From Ochromonas danica (taxonomy: Eukaryota; Sar; Chrysophyceae; Chromulinales; Chromulinaceae), in NCBI GenBank assembly GCA_015146655.1, contig VKHL01000104.1:1-64000 (forward strand): a DNA stretch of 64,000 bases, in the 5' to 3' direction. Shown one piece after another: positions 20,174 through 32,142 of the stretch. The position numbers and the translations under genes were made by a program. Position 1 is the stretch's first letter; each line of letters begins with the position of its first letter. Below the pieces are notes generated by a model, which saw nothing but the letters and a program-made list of their open reading frames with translations, was not told the DNA's origin and did not search any database.

Positions 20174-23100
20174 ATGTCAAACTTGAATTTCACTCATTCC
20201 AAATGTCCTTTACGTCCTATTAAAAGAGTGCAGTTTGGCATTTTCTCTCCAGAATCTGTTGTAAGTAAAATGAATCTTGACGCTGTTTTTCTCTTCGTGT
20301 TTTTTATTATCTTATCGTGGATTTGTTTGGCCTTTCTCTGGAATTGATTTTATTTCTTTTGTTTCTTATTTCTTCTTTACATATACACTCACAACTTTTG
20401 GTGTTGATACGTGATGATTATGATGATATGATTGCAGAGGAAAGGTTCAGTCACACAAAAGACCAAGCTTTCTGATGGTGAAGAAATTCCTGCTGGAATT
20501 ACCCGGTTAGAAAGATTAAAGAATGGTCTACCAGTTTATGGCAGTGTGGATGATCCTCGTATGGGAACGAACAGCTTCTCTATGCGTTGTAAGACCTGTG
20601 ATTGTACCTATGCTGGTAGTGGATCAAAAATGGATGACTGCCCTGGTCATTTTGGTCATATTGAACTTCATCGTGCAGTGTTTCATTGTGGGTTTATTGA
20701 TGAAGTCGTGAGGATATTGAGATGTGTTTGCTTTCATTGTTCTCGCCTCTTATTAGATGAAAAGATTCCCAAGGATCGGGAAGTTATGCAGATTACAGAT
20801 CCTGAAACACGATTCCGTAAGATTCATGATCGTTGTAATCGTACCATGGTGAAATGTGAAGTGGCGGATTCAGAACAAATGACTCGTTTTTTGGATGAAG
20901 CTAATCCAGATGCTTCTGAAGCACGCAATTTCATTGATGATATATTTGGTGCAGATGCGTTTCAAAGCACACAAGCTTCCAGTTCATCGCATAATTCTAA
21001 ACGCCCTCCTTGTGGAAATGTACAACCCAAATTCAAACGAGAAGGTCTAACTATTCGAATCACATTTTCTAGCGAAGATAGTGATGCGCCTACCTTAGGT
21101 CCTCGCCAACGAGAACTTAGTGCAACTGAGGCCTATGAAGTCCTCCGTAAAATTAGTGATGAGGATGTGGAGATGCTTGGCTTTAATCCTAAGTACTCCC
21201 GTCCTGATTGGATGGTTGTCACGGTGTTGCCTGTCCCCCCTCCTCATGTCCGCCCTACTGTGACGGAAGGTGATGTGCAGTCCCAGGATGATCTTACGTA
21301 TCAACTCACCAATATTGTTAAAACAAATCTCATTTTGAAAGATACTATCATGAAAGGTGGCAGTAAGCTCATTATTCAAGAATATGAAAAGGCACTACAA
21401 GCTCATGTTAATGCCCTGTTTGATAATGAACGAGATGATAATCCACGAGTGACGCAAAAAACTGGTAGACCTTTGAAAACCGTGCGACAACGCTTGAAGG
21501 GTAAAGAAGGTCGTCTACGTGGTAACTTGATGGGAAAACGTGTGGATTTCTCTGCTCGTACTGTTATCACAGCCGATCCCAATCTCAGTATCGATCAAGT
21601 CGGTGTGCCTCGCTATATTGCTTTGACCTTGACTGTTCCTGTAACAGTGACACCATATAACATTGATGAACTGCGAGACATGGTTGCTCGAGGCCCGTTG
21701 GAATGGCCTGGAGCTCGTTATATTGTTCGTGCTGATGGTGTGCGTATTGATCTGCGCAAAGTACGCTCCAGCAATGATGTTCAATTGGAGTACGGCTGGA
21801 CCGTTGAAAGACATTTGCGTGATGATGATATTGTTCTTTTCAATCGTCAGCCCTCATTGCACAAGATGTCTATTATGGGACACAGAGCGAAAGTTTTGGA
21901 TTGGTCAACCTTCCGTCTTAACCTGTCCGTCACTACCCCATACAATGCTGATTTCGACGGTGATGAGATGAACTTGCACGTCCCTCAATCTTTGACTGCC
22001 AGAGCTGATGCACAGGAATTGATGATGGTTCCTCGTAACATTGTTACCCCGCAGAGTAATCGTAACGTGATGGGTATCGTGCAAGATGCTCTTCTTGGTG
22101 TAACTCGTATGACCAAGAGAGATGTGTTTGTTGATAAGGAAGTTGTCATGAATACCATGGTCTGGCTTCCCACTTGGGACGGCAACATTCCCGCACCTGC
22201 TATTCTCAAGCCTAAACCTTTGTGGACTGGCAAGCAGCTGTTTTCTATGATATGTCCTAAGATCAACTATCGTGGGCGTTCCAAGAATCATGTTGAAGAT
22301 AAGAATGTCACTGATCCTTTCAATTATCTGGATTCAGAGGTTCTGATTCACAGTGGAAATTTGCTTCAAGGAATTGTGGATAAGAATATTGTCGGTGCAA
22401 GTGGTGGTTCCATTGTCCATATTTGTTGGTTATCGAAAGGTTGGGAAGAGACTCGTGACTTCATGAATCAGATTCAGGCTGTCGTGAACTATTGGATGGT
22501 CAACACTTCCTATTCCGTGGGTGTATCAGATACTGTGGCTGATGCCACCACTATCAATGCCATTCAGAGCACTTTGAATGAAGCGAAGGAGAAAGTGAAG
22601 GCTATCATGACGAAAGCCCAAGAAGGTAGTCTCAAGATGATGCCTGGTAAACCTTTAATGGAGTCTTTCGAGATGAATATCAACGAAGTTCTCAATGATG
22701 CTCGTTCTACTGTGGGAAAGGCTGCTCAGCGCTCGTTGAAGGAACGCAACGCCATCAAGGGTACCGTCATGGCTGGTTCTAAAGGTTCAGAGTTAAATAT
22801 TTCTCAGATTATTGCTTGTGTCGGACAGCAGAACGTGCAGGGTAAGCGTATTGCTTATGGGTTCAATCAGCGCACACTCCCTCACTTCGCCAAGGATGAT
22901 TTGGGTATGGAGTCTCGTGGATTCGTAGAAAACAGCTATTTGAGAGGTTTAAGTCCCCAAGAGTTCTTCTTTCATGCTATGGGTGGTCGTGAGGGATGTA
23001 TCGATACTGCTGTGAAGACAGCAGAGACTGGTTATATTCAGCGTCGTTTAGTCAAAGCAATGGAAACTGTTATGGCACAATACGATACGACCCTTCGTAA

Positions 23101-25931
23101 CTCCAGAGGTTGTGTCATTCAGTTTTTATATGGTGAAGATGGAATGGATGCCCAACGTATCGAAAAGCAAGTCTTCGATTCGTACACTTTCACAGCCTCC
23201 AAGTTCCGTGAAGTATATTATCTCGATGTGACTTCTGAATACTTGGGACGCCTGAGCTATATCAACACTGCAACCAATGAAAGAGCCCTATACATGCATC
23301 CTTTAGTCATTGAGAAATGTCGTAATGATCCTGAGCTTCGAATGCTCTTGGATGAAGAATACGAGCAATTATTGAAAGATCGTGGTAGCCTTCGTGAGAT
23401 TATGGGTTGCAGAGGCTCTGGTTCCGAGTCGGACCCTAATACATATCTGCCTGTCAATATTGATCGCTTGATCTGGAATGCTCAGCGTCAATTCCGCATT
23501 AACATCAATGAGCCTTGTCCCATGCATCCACGTATTGTATTGGATGCTGTAAAGAAGTTGTGTCAAGAGGATCTCTTGATTGTGCGAGGTAGTGATCCAA
23601 TTTCTCGAGAAGCGCAAAGCAATGCTACGTTGCTCTTCCAGATTTTAGTTCGCTCAAAATTGGCGACCAAACGTGTCTTGAGAGATTATCGATTGACGAA
23701 AGATGCCTTGGAATGGGTTGTTGGTGCCATCGTTTCTGACTTCAGAGCATCTGTCGTCCATCCAGGTGAAATGGCTGGTGTGTTGGCTGCTCAGTCTATT
23801 GGTGAACCAGCTACTCAGATGACTTTGAATACTTTCCATAATACTGGTATTTCTGCCAAGAATGTCACTCTCGGTGTGCCTCGTTTGAATGAAATCTTGA
23901 ATGTGGGAAAGAATATCAAAACTCCGTCTTGTATCATTAATCTGCACGTACGTGATGACCTGAAAGAGGCCACAGATGTTATCACCAAGATTGAGTATAC
24001 TCGTTTGGGTGATATCACTGTTCGCACGGAGATCTTTTATGATCCTGATCCAATGGATACTGTTGTGGAGGAAGATAAAGAGTTCGTCGCATTTGCTTCT
24101 CAATTCTTGGGTGTAGATCTTGGGGACAGTCGTCCTGAAGAAATGTCGCCTTGGGTTTTGCGTATTGTACTCAATGAGAAGTTTATCAATCCTCGTATTG
24201 AACAGGATCCCACATTCTCTCTCGGTATCATTGCTGAAAAGATCACCGAGTATTTCAATAACGGTGTGCATGTTATCTATTCTGATGTTAACAGTACGAC
24301 TGGTTTCGTTCTTCGTGTTCGCATTCTAACTGAAGCGCGCGCAGAAGGTGGTGAAGGAGATGACAATGCTGCCAACGAAGACTATGAATTACTCAGACGT
24401 ATGCAACGCAGTTTATTGGATGACTTGCATCTCTTCGGTGTACCTGGCATCAAGAAAGTCTACTTGTCGAAGAAGAAAGTCAACAGATGGAACGAAAATG
24501 ATGGCTTTCAAACTGGCGATGAATGGGTGCTGGAGACTGATGGAACCAACTTGGCGGAAGTGATGACATTCCCTCAAGTTGATCACACCTCCACAGTATC
24601 GAACGATCTGGTTGAGATGTTTCAAGTGTTGGGCATTGAAGGTGCTAGGGCGTGTCTTTTTAATGAGTTGCGTGGTGTGCTGTCCTTTGATGGTGCCTAT
24701 GTCAACTATCGTCACATTGCTGCATTAGCTGACAGCATGACGTATGGTGGCTATCTCATGGCTGTCTCCAGACATGGTATTAACAAAGGAGAATCTGGCC
24801 CCATGTTGCGCGCTTCTTTTGAGGAGACTGTCGAGGTCTTTATGAATTCGGCTGCTTTCAGTCAGTATGATATCCTAAATGGCGTTACTGAAAATGTTAT
24901 GTTGGGTCAATTAGCCAAGCTAGGCACTGGTATAATTGATTTGATCGTTGATCAAGATAAGTTGCAAGGAGCAATCGATATCTTAGCAGAGGACATAGGT
25001 ACGAGCTTCCAAGTGAAGAGAGAAGGCGAAGCAACTCCTTATCTCGCCACCACACCTTATGTTCAATCTCCTGGTTATGCGCTCGGGAGCTTTACGCCAT
25101 CGTTGGGCTCTTTCACTCCAGCAGCATTCACTCCATATTCGAGCGGAATGGGGGGCGATGCAACACCCGCATTGGGTTATCAATCTCCTTATTATGGTGC
25201 TTCGTATGGTGCAGCTTCCCCGGCTTATCAGTCAATGGCTTCTCCTGGTTATTTAGCCTTATCTCCATCAAGATCTGCGGCCATGACGAGCCCAGGTTAC
25301 AGACCAATGAGTGGCCAATACAACCCAGACAGTGCGTCTCCAAGCTATTCTCCTACTTCTCCTGCATATAGCCCCACAAGCCCGGCATATAGTCCCACTT
25401 CGCCAGCTTACAGTCCTACTTCTCCTGCTTACAGTCCTACTTCCCCAGCATATAGTCCGACTTCCCCTGCCTACTCACCCACTAGCCCTGCGTATAGTCC
25501 GACTTCTCCTGCCTACTCACCCACTAGCCCTGCGTACAGTCCTACTTCTCCTGCGCACAGCCCTACTTCTCCAGCTTACAGCCCCACCTCACCGGCCTAT
25601 AGCCCCACTTCCCCTGCTTACTCTCCGGCTTCCCCAGCATACAGTCCCACCAGGTTAGTACTATCTATCTGTTGTTTTGCTTTTCTCTAACAAGCTGCTT
25701 CTGTTGGTTACTTAGCCCGGCTTATTCTCCAACTTCCCCCGCTTACAGCCCCACATCTCCAGCGTACAGCCCAACATCCCCAGCATATAGTCCCACCTCT
25801 CCAGCTTACTCTCCTACCAGCCCAAATGAAAGGTAAGTTATACTTCTATTGAAAGTAATAGCAGTGAGAAGTTTAACGCAACTTTCCACACTTGCAGTGT
25901 TGGGAATGGATCACACAGGAAGCAACAGTAG
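20174..25931 (+). CDS. RPB1: RNA polymerase II largest subunit
   Basis: Four exons: 20174-20260 ([20 protein letters not shown]...), 20438-25653, 25716-25832 and 25898-25931; 1817 residues. The clamp zinc site ([10 protein letters not shown]...DDCPGHFGH), the second cysteine pair region, the bridge to the active site [16 protein letters not shown] with its Mg-binding aspartates, and the trigger loop [20 protein letters not shown] are intact. The C-terminal domain holds 20 heptads, nearly all YSPTSPA, with one starting in His and one with Ala at position 4; two small introns interrupt it near the end. The tail closes with [13 protein letters not shown]. This enzyme transcribes mRNA; CTD phosphorylation couples it to processing. 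FHNTG in the trigger loop differs from the FHYAG of animals. Long antisense ORFs here are shadows. Confidence 0.98.
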
Positions 25932-26622
25932 AAACGAGTGTAATGAGTGCTATATCTAAGGGATGCGTAGCAAACGAGCTGAATAGTGAAGGCCGTGAAG
26001 TAAAGTAATGAATGTTGTTCGCACTTACCCTTTTGTTGAAACGTGTTAGTAGTAGCATGTTGATGGATCACAATTGCGTCTTTGAGGAGCTAATTGCCTG
26101 GGTTGTGTATTTCAAGAGAGCATGGATCCGCGTTGGTTTTGATTAGCGTTGCTGCTCTTTCAATGTGCACCCAACAATTGCTTTGATTGGTCAGGTGTTT
26201 TGCGAAAAGGAAACAAAAGATACTAACAACAAGTTACTCTGATTATACCGTAGGCAGCTTCAAATAATACATACTACTAGTAGTATTCTATACGATCTTT
26301 AGCTGACGAAAAAATGACCTTGCTTATCAATGACGTCAACAGAATGAAAAACATTGGCAATATAACGATGTGATGTGATATATGATAGTCTACTATCCTT
26401 TCTTCAGACACAACTTGAACTATTCCTCTACTACGCCTATATTGAGATTACTTGCAAATAAAGCAAAGCAATTAGATTTCGTCGAAATCGTTGAAAGGAA
26501 CCTTTCTTCTTGTGGCACTTGGCTGCGAGATGATCATGCCATCACAGAGAATCCAACAAAGCAAAACAATCAAACTGGCCGCAATGTCAAAAGCAATGGT
26601 CACCCCTGCTCACAGTCAAGAA
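25932..26622. other. Convergent spacer, upstream copy of a duplicated 3' flank
   Basis: Lies between RPB1 (plus) and the first four-TM gene (minus). Parts of 26100-26620 recur, diverged, in 27410-27870, showing that the tandem duplication of the four-TM gene included its 3' flank. No further gene seen. Confidence 0.6.
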
Positions 26623-27211
26623 TCACATCATCAAGGCACTACCAAAGCAAAGGAAAGCTATTGATTGATGTCTCCTACCATAGATGCCATTCTCACAGCT
26701 GTAGGAATGATAGGTAACAGTGTCTTCCCACCAGTCCACACAAGCTTCCGTGGAGTTGACCAACGCAGTGCAATCACTCACTGCGGCACTGAACCAGAAT
26801 ACAGTCAACACAAAGAAAACCCAATACAAGAGCTCGCTTGGCGCTTCCTTCAGCAAATCAAATGGAAGCAGAGCTCCAAGGATGCAAGTAACACAACCTA
26901 CAGCAAGACGGAAAGCTGTATTGGCTAAACCATAACCACAATAGGCTGGCTTGTCTTCGCCTGAACGTGATATCTGGAAAGCTGATATCACACGACAAGG
27001 ATGAAAGGATGGTGTGAGAAAGAGAAAGTATAAGGAGGAAGATCTTACGTCTCACATAGTTGAAAGGAAACTTCTTGCATGCGTTAGTAAATGATTCACC
27101 GCCCCAATCCATATCATCATCATTCACTTGATATTGCCATGCTGAGATAGCAATACTTACAATAGAGATGATGACTAAGAGTACAGCAAAAGTCTTCTTC
27201 TTCAGGGTCAT
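26623..27211 (-). CDS. Four-transmembrane protein, tandem copy A (173 aa)
   Basis: Exons 27211-27049 and 26981-26623 on the minus strand; the joint GTAAGA...ATATCAG keeps frame (YVR-PFQISRSG). About four hydrophobic segments: FAVLLVIISIVSIAISAW near the N-terminus, FRLAVGCVTCILGALLPFDL, LLYWVFFVLTVFWFSAAVSD, and SIAFLCFGSALMM at the end. Conserved Cys residues lie in the loops (NACKKF, AYCGYG, DCTALVNSTEACVDWW), with one N-glycosylation site. The topology resembles MARVEL/tetraspan membrane proteins, but no motif allows a firm family name. Copy B at 27875-28463 is highly similar, especially in the middle. Confidence 0.8.
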
Positions 27212-27874
27212 GAGCACTAGACCAGGTCTCTATTAGATTTGATTGTGTTGCCGCAAAAGACTTGCACAGCCACCAACACGCTCTGTTGTTGTTGTTGAGG
27301 GACAAAATTTCAGAGTTTCGAGTTAAAACTCTGTTTATATCACCTTTGTTTTCTGTAAACCCTATTCCTGTATATTGTCAACTGAGAGTTAATCGATCTG
27401 GTCAGTGTTGGTTTTAATTGTTTTACCAGCTCTTTCAATTTGCACTCAGCGAAAAAGAAAAGCGTTTTGGTCAACTGTTTTGCGAAAAGGAAACAAAGAC
27501 GCTAATAACATGTTACTCTCAATAAATTTAGCTTCAAATAATACTCTTAGCTATACGATCTTTAGCTGATTAAAATGACCTTGCTTATCAATGAAGTCTG
27601 TAGAATAAAATCATTGCCAATATAACGATATGATGCGATGTGATATATGATAGGCTACTATCCTTTCCTCAGACACAACTTGGACGCTTCCTCAATCACG
27701 CCAAAAATGAGCAAATAAAAGCAAAGCAATTAGAGTTCATTGCAGGCTGGAACCTGCATTCTTGTGGCACCTGGCTGTGAGATGGCCATGCCATCGCAGA
27801 GAATCCAACAAAGCAAAACAATCAAACTAGCCACAAAGTCCACTGCAATGGTGACCCCTGCTCACAGTCAAGAA
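27212..27874. other. Spacer between the duplicated four-TM genes
   Basis: Holds the promoter of copy A and the 3' flank of copy B, both on the minus strand. 27410-27870 resembles 26100-26620. No separate gene seen. Confidence 0.55.
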
Positions 27875-28463
27875 TCACAATATCACGGCATTACCGAAGC
27901 AACGGAAAGCTATTGATTGATATCTCCTACCATAGATGTCATTCTCACAGCTGTAGGAAGCAGAGCTGACAGTGTCTTCCCACCAGTCCACACAAGCCTC
28001 CGTGGAGTTGACCAATGCAGTGCAATCACTCACCGTGGCACTGAACCAGAAGACGCCCAAGACGAAGAAAACCCAATATAAGAGCTCGCTTGGCCCTTTG
28101 TCCATCACGTCAAATGGAAGCAAAGCTCCAAGGATGCAAGTAACACAACCTACAGCAAGACGGAAAGCTGTATTGGCTAAACCATAACCACAATAGGCTG
28201 GCTTGTCTTCGCCTGAACGTGATATCTGGAAAGCTGATATCACACGACAAGGATGAAAGGATGGTGTGAGAAAGAGAAAGTATAAGGAGGAAGATCTTAC
28301 GTCTCACATAGTTGAAAGGAAACTTCTTGCATGCGTTAGTAAATGATTCACCGCCCCAATCCATATCACCATCATCCACTTGATATTGCCATGCCGAGAT
28401 AGCAATACTTGCTAAAGAGACGATGACTAAGAGTACACCAAAAATCTTCTTCTTCAGGGTCAT
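27875..28463 (-). CDS. Four-transmembrane protein, tandem copy B (173 aa)
   Basis: Same exon plan as copy A (28463-28301 and 28233-27875) and the same length. The central exon and the intron are nearly identical to copy A, including the intron sequence, while the ends differ at scattered residues (LLPFDVMDKGPSE versus LLPFDLLKEAPSE). The start points are 1252 bp apart. Near-identity of the intron means the duplication is recent or has been homogenised by gene conversion. Function unknown, probably a membrane protein of the secretory or endosomal system. Confidence 0.8.
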
Positions 28464-29012
28464 GAGCACCAGTCTATTACTCGAGGTGATGGTATCTCAT
28501 GAGCTCGAGTCGCTTGCGTGACCACAACGAGGGTTTTGAATGCAAAACTGATAAAAATAGAGTTTGAACTCGAAGTTTATGTGTTTCTCTCTCCAAAACC
28601 AAGAGATGAAGAATGGCGAGAAGAAATTTCAAACTATTGTATTGTGATAGAGGAAATTATCTGTCAAGTATCATTTAAAGATGTTATTAGTTTTCTTGTT
28701 CCTTGTAAAGGCTATAAGGCTATTTAGTGTATTATTCTTTTTATTGTTGATTATAGTAAATAGTTATAACCTCATATAAGTCAAACATTCAATGCAACCC
28801 AGCATTACGATCATCCATAAATGCACAATGGACAATATATGTTGCCCAACACAATACAAAACGTACAATACCTGTCTCATGTCAAATCTACACATGCATG
28901 TCTATTTCCAGATTTTCATTTTTGTGAGAATCTGGGATTCTGGTTCCAGTGGGTTTCCCTCAAATTCCCAGATCTGGTTGAGTGGAACAACGTTGAGAAC
29001 TTTGATTTGACA
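28464..29012. other. Divergent promoter region
   Basis: Between four-TM copy B (minus) and the TraB-family gene (plus). A 69-codon ORF at 28518-28727 has no family resemblance and is probably chance. AT-rich in 28680-28780. Confidence 0.45.
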
Positions 29013-30482
29013 ATGAAGAGGTTCTTGCTAGGCCTTATTCTGTGTCTATGGCCTAAATTGCTTGCTCATAAACGAGCTTTAAATATTCGTATTTTAAAGC
29101 CCTCTGGTGGTGTCAGTCCTGGTCATCTTGATGGTCTCTATCGCATTGACGTTGAGACTTCCGTGTTGCACTATGAGAAGCGCTTCCTCGACCAACATCC
29201 TGAAGACACTGTCACACTCTATCCTGCCGCTACTATACCGTCTGACAGCTATCCTCCTCCCGTCAGTGATCGACGGGTCAGTGTTGATCTCTACAGTATG
29301 GTTCATGTTGGTGAATTGGCATACTACCATGCGATAGGTCAGAGACTGGCTGACTATGACCTCATCCTCTATGAGTTAATCACTGACTCTAGGAATATTC
29401 TTCAACTCTCCCCTCATCGAAAACAACTCATCCATCATGACATCTCTTCTCCCAAGACAGAAGCACTGGCCCAACAATTGGGATTAGCAAGTCAACTCTC
29501 TTCCTTACCCTTAACTCATCAGAATTGTTATCTTGCTGATCTCTCCATGGAAGTCATCATGGAATTAGAAGAAAGAAGTCGTTGGCAGACTATTCTACGC
29601 TATTGGTTGACAATCTTAGCAGGAAGAACCTTTTCTCAGAAACTACTGGAGAAGTTCTTTCTCAATGATCAGTCATTTGCAAGTATTCTTCGTGGGATGT
29701 CTTGGTTATCTCCTTGTCCTGAACTGTTTTGTCTTTTGCTTGATTGGGCCAAAATGTCTCCCAAAGCGGGTGGGTTTTCTCTTCTCTTTATAGCTATGGT
29801 AGATCAATTTCTTGCTGGAAGACTGTTAGAAGCACGAAAGCTGGCATTCACTCAACAACTATTAGGTGGATTACCTGATGGAGGAGGCTTTGGTGGAGGT
29901 GCTATGTCCAATACAGAAGTACGTATTCGAGCACGTAACCAAGAATGTTGTGATGTATTAAATGACTTTGTCAAGGACTTTCAAGAAAAGAATGAGTCAA
30001 CAAATGCCAGAGAATTAAAGGTTGCTATTCTCTATGGAGCTTATCATATTGATGACTTACATATAAGACTAGAAGATATGGGTTTTCAATATCAAGAGTC
30101 TAACAACAAGTCCCGGCAGTTATCTGATCGATTTGTCGCATGGTCAGTTAGCTCTCATCATGCAGATAATAATACCATAATAAATGATATTAGCAGAGAT
30201 GAGAGTCTTTGGCAAGGATATGAAGGTCTTCCCATCACCAAGGAACGGCTAACAATCCTCTTCACGTCCTTTCTTTTCTATCTCACTGCAAGTGCTGTAG
30301 ACTGGTGGCTATTGATCAAACTCTTCGCTGATGCTATTAAAGAGGTCGATCACAGTTCTTCCCTCATCTTCGTAGTCTATGTTGTAACCTATTGGCAGAG
30401 ACATCTCTGGGCTTTGCAACAGGCGAGTAACTTGGGGATACAATGGGATCGTGGACTTTTCTCCTTCTCCGAACCAGCTTGA
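29013..30482 (+). CDS. TraB/Tiki-superfamily protein with signal peptide (489 aa)
   Basis: Single exon. The ATG at 29013 opens a signal peptide (MKRFLLGLILCLWPKLLAHK). The N-terminal half carries the TraB pattern: a strand and helix MVHVGELAYYHAIGQRLADY followed by DLILYELITDSRN (the conserved position of the metal-ligand Glu), then QLGLASQLSSLP and QNCYLADLSMEV; the second TraB block AILYGAYHIDDLHIRLEDMG lies near residue 345. This order is that of the plant/algal TraB-related group rather than animal Tiki. Family members are membrane-associated and Tiki is a metalloprotease; no activity is proven for this branch. A Gly-rich loop near residue 290 and a C-terminal hydrophobic segment (FTSFLFYLTASAVDWWLLIK) suggest membrane attachment. 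Confidence 0.75.
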   Translation: MKRFLLGLILCLWPKLLAHKRALNIRILKPSGGVSPGHLDGLYRIDVETSVLHYEKRFLDQHPEDTVTLYPAATIPSDSYPPPVSDRRVSVDLYSMVHVGELAYYHAIGQRLADYDLILYELITDSRNILQLSPHRKQLIHHDISSPKTEALAQQLGLASQLSSLPLTHQNCYLADLSMEVIMELEERSRWQTILRYWLTILAGRTFSQKLLEKFFLNDQSFASILRGMSWLSPCPELFCLLLDWAKMSPKAGGFSLLFIAMVDQFLAGRLLEARKLAFTQQLLGGLPDGGGFGGGAMSNTEVRIRARNQECCDVLNDFVKDFQEKNESTNARELKVAILYGAYHIDDLHIRLEDMGFQYQESNNKSRQLSDRFVAWSVSSHHADNNTIINDISRDESLWQGYEGLPITKERLTILFTSFLFYLTASAVDWWLLIKLFADAIKEVDHSSSLIFVVYVVTYWQRHLWALQQASNLGIQWDRGLFSFSEPA

Positions 30483-30775
30483 AGAAAGATATCTAAAAGA
30501 GATATTTCATTCTCTTGATTGTGATAAGAATATGAAAATAGCAATTGGTTTGCTTGTGTGTTTGTATAGATTGTATTTATACGAACTAGTATGATTGGGT
30601 CTGCGCCAGCAGTTCATTACAAAGATATTAATTGCCGCAATTTCTATGGCAATAATGAACACTATCGAATTAATTCAACATCGTCTCTACAAGAATGGTG
30701 GACCTTATATGAAGTTACGAAAAGCATACACTAGACTATCGAAAAGCAAGCTAAAGCAGAGTGCAAATGTGATGA

Positions 30776-31810
30776 CTAGACCACAGTGGCATCCAGGGTG
30801 TAGTTCGCGATCGAGATGATAGTGACAATCGCCCCGATAGAGACAACAACATCAAGGGGTCCTCCCAAGAGGTAATGACCCAGGACTGTGGAGAGTACGA
30901 TAGCTCCAGCAGCTGCCAATGTCTTGAGAATAGAGTCAGCATATTTCAATGTTGCCGCCACTAACAACCCGCCTGTCGCCCCTAATAAAGCTACAATGAA
31001 AGTAATGAATGTCCATCCAGACCATGCTGATTGAAGAGAATGTGGGGATGATGAACTTCCATCTCCTTCCTTTGCTGAATAGCTCTCATAGATAATAATC
31101 CCTCCATACATCAAGAGACTATAGATACCCAATTGGAAATTCCTTTCCCATATGGTAATGACTTCTGTTGTACTTTTCACGACTTTTTCAAAGTAAATAG
31201 AAGCAAAACCACTGAGCACGACCTCTGTCAAGACAGCAGCATAGCCAAAGAGTTGATTGGCAAGAGCCGAGCCATCCTCGCCCTCTTTCCCGCTCGAACT
31301 ACTAAAGTTAGGTGAAGCAACTAGGATACAGCCAAAGACAAGCAAGATCAATGCCCTCCATTTTGTCCATGATAAAGAGGTTCGGAGAATGAGGACTGAG
31401 AAAGCAGCGGTGCTCAAGATTTTCAATTGGGCGCAAATGGTAAACTCTCCTGCTCCAATATATTCCAAGGCAATAAAGCTTAGGATATTCATGGCACCAT
31501 AGATAGCAGCTAAGATAAACATTTTCTGACTATTACAGATAAGCCAGAAGATCTTTGTCCAACCTGTGCCTGGGGCATCACTTTTCAATCCTTCACTATC
31601 ATGGGTGATCATATATAGAGAGAAGAGGATCTTGAGGACTTCAGAGACAAACAAAATCTCTTTGGAGGAGACATGTTCATGTTGTGTGGTGTATTTGCGT
31701 AAGAGTGTGTATCCAGCATTCTGTAGGCAAAGGCTTACCAACACAGCCGTCTTGATGGAAAACAAAGGAGGAGAATCAAGGGACATTGACTTATTCTCTT
31801 TAATAAGCAT
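30776..31810 (-). CDS. UDP-galactose / CMP-sialic acid-type nucleotide-sugar transporter (SLC35A family)
   Basis: Single exon, 344 residues, ATG at 31810. Ten predicted membrane helices. Family marks: LCLQNAGYTLLRKYT in helix 1, EYIGAGEFTICAQLKILSTA (the conserved block that contains the QLKIL motif), LSGFASIYFEKVVKST and TLKYADSILKTLAAAGAIVL near the C-terminus. SLC35A proteins carry UDP-galactose, UDP-GlcNAc or CMP-sialic acid into the Golgi lumen in exchange for UMP or CMP; the substrate cannot be fixed here. Divergently transcribed with the deubiquitinase gene, 332 bp apart. A Ser-rich luminal loop follows helix 6. Confidence 0.93.
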   Translation of the reverse strand: MLIKENKSMSLDSPPLFSIKTAVLVSLCLQNAGYTLLRKYTTQHEHVSSKEILFVSEVLKILFSLYMITHDSEGLKSDAPGTGWTKIFWLICNSQKMFILAAIYGAMNILSFIALEYIGAGEFTICAQLKILSTAAFSVLILRTSLSWTKWRALILLVFGCILVASPNFSSSSGKEGEDGSALANQLFGYAAVLTEVVLSGFASIYFEKVVKSTTEVITIWERNFQLGIYSLLMYGGIIIYESYSAKEGDGSSSSPHSLQSAWSGWTFITFIVALLGATGGLLVAATLKYADSILKTLAAAGAIVLSTVLGHYLLGGPLDVVVSIGAIVTIISIANYTLDATVV

Positions 31811-32142
31811 GTAAAGAGAAAGACACTGGGAGAAGAAGACAAGATGATAAGATGAATGGGTAGACCTCTGACTAGACTAGTTGAAAAATCTCACGAAACC
31901 CAGTCGTTAATCATTGCTAAATGTCTCAACCCGCGCATTTCCCCAACAAAATAACAATAGTAGAGTCAGTTTTCGGATTCAGATTTCCCCCGAAAAACAA
32001 CAACAACACAACAGTCTATCCCGCCGTAAAACAATAATAGTTGACAGTGTCGGAGTGAATGCATCAACTGCTCTGATTTCATCGTTCCCAGACAGAGAAA
32101 AAAATAATAATAAGTCAATCTATTTCTGATTCTCTATATCCT
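31811..32142. promoter_or_regulatory. Divergent promoter region
   Basis: 332 bp shared by the SLC35A gene (minus) and the deubiquitinase gene (plus). Contains AACAA-rich runs near 31950-32035; no ORF of interest and no recognised motif. Confidence 0.45.

Noticed and set aside
23654-24271. 205-codon minus-strand ORF inside RPB1
   Set aside because: Shadow of the RPB1 frame; no start context or protein family.
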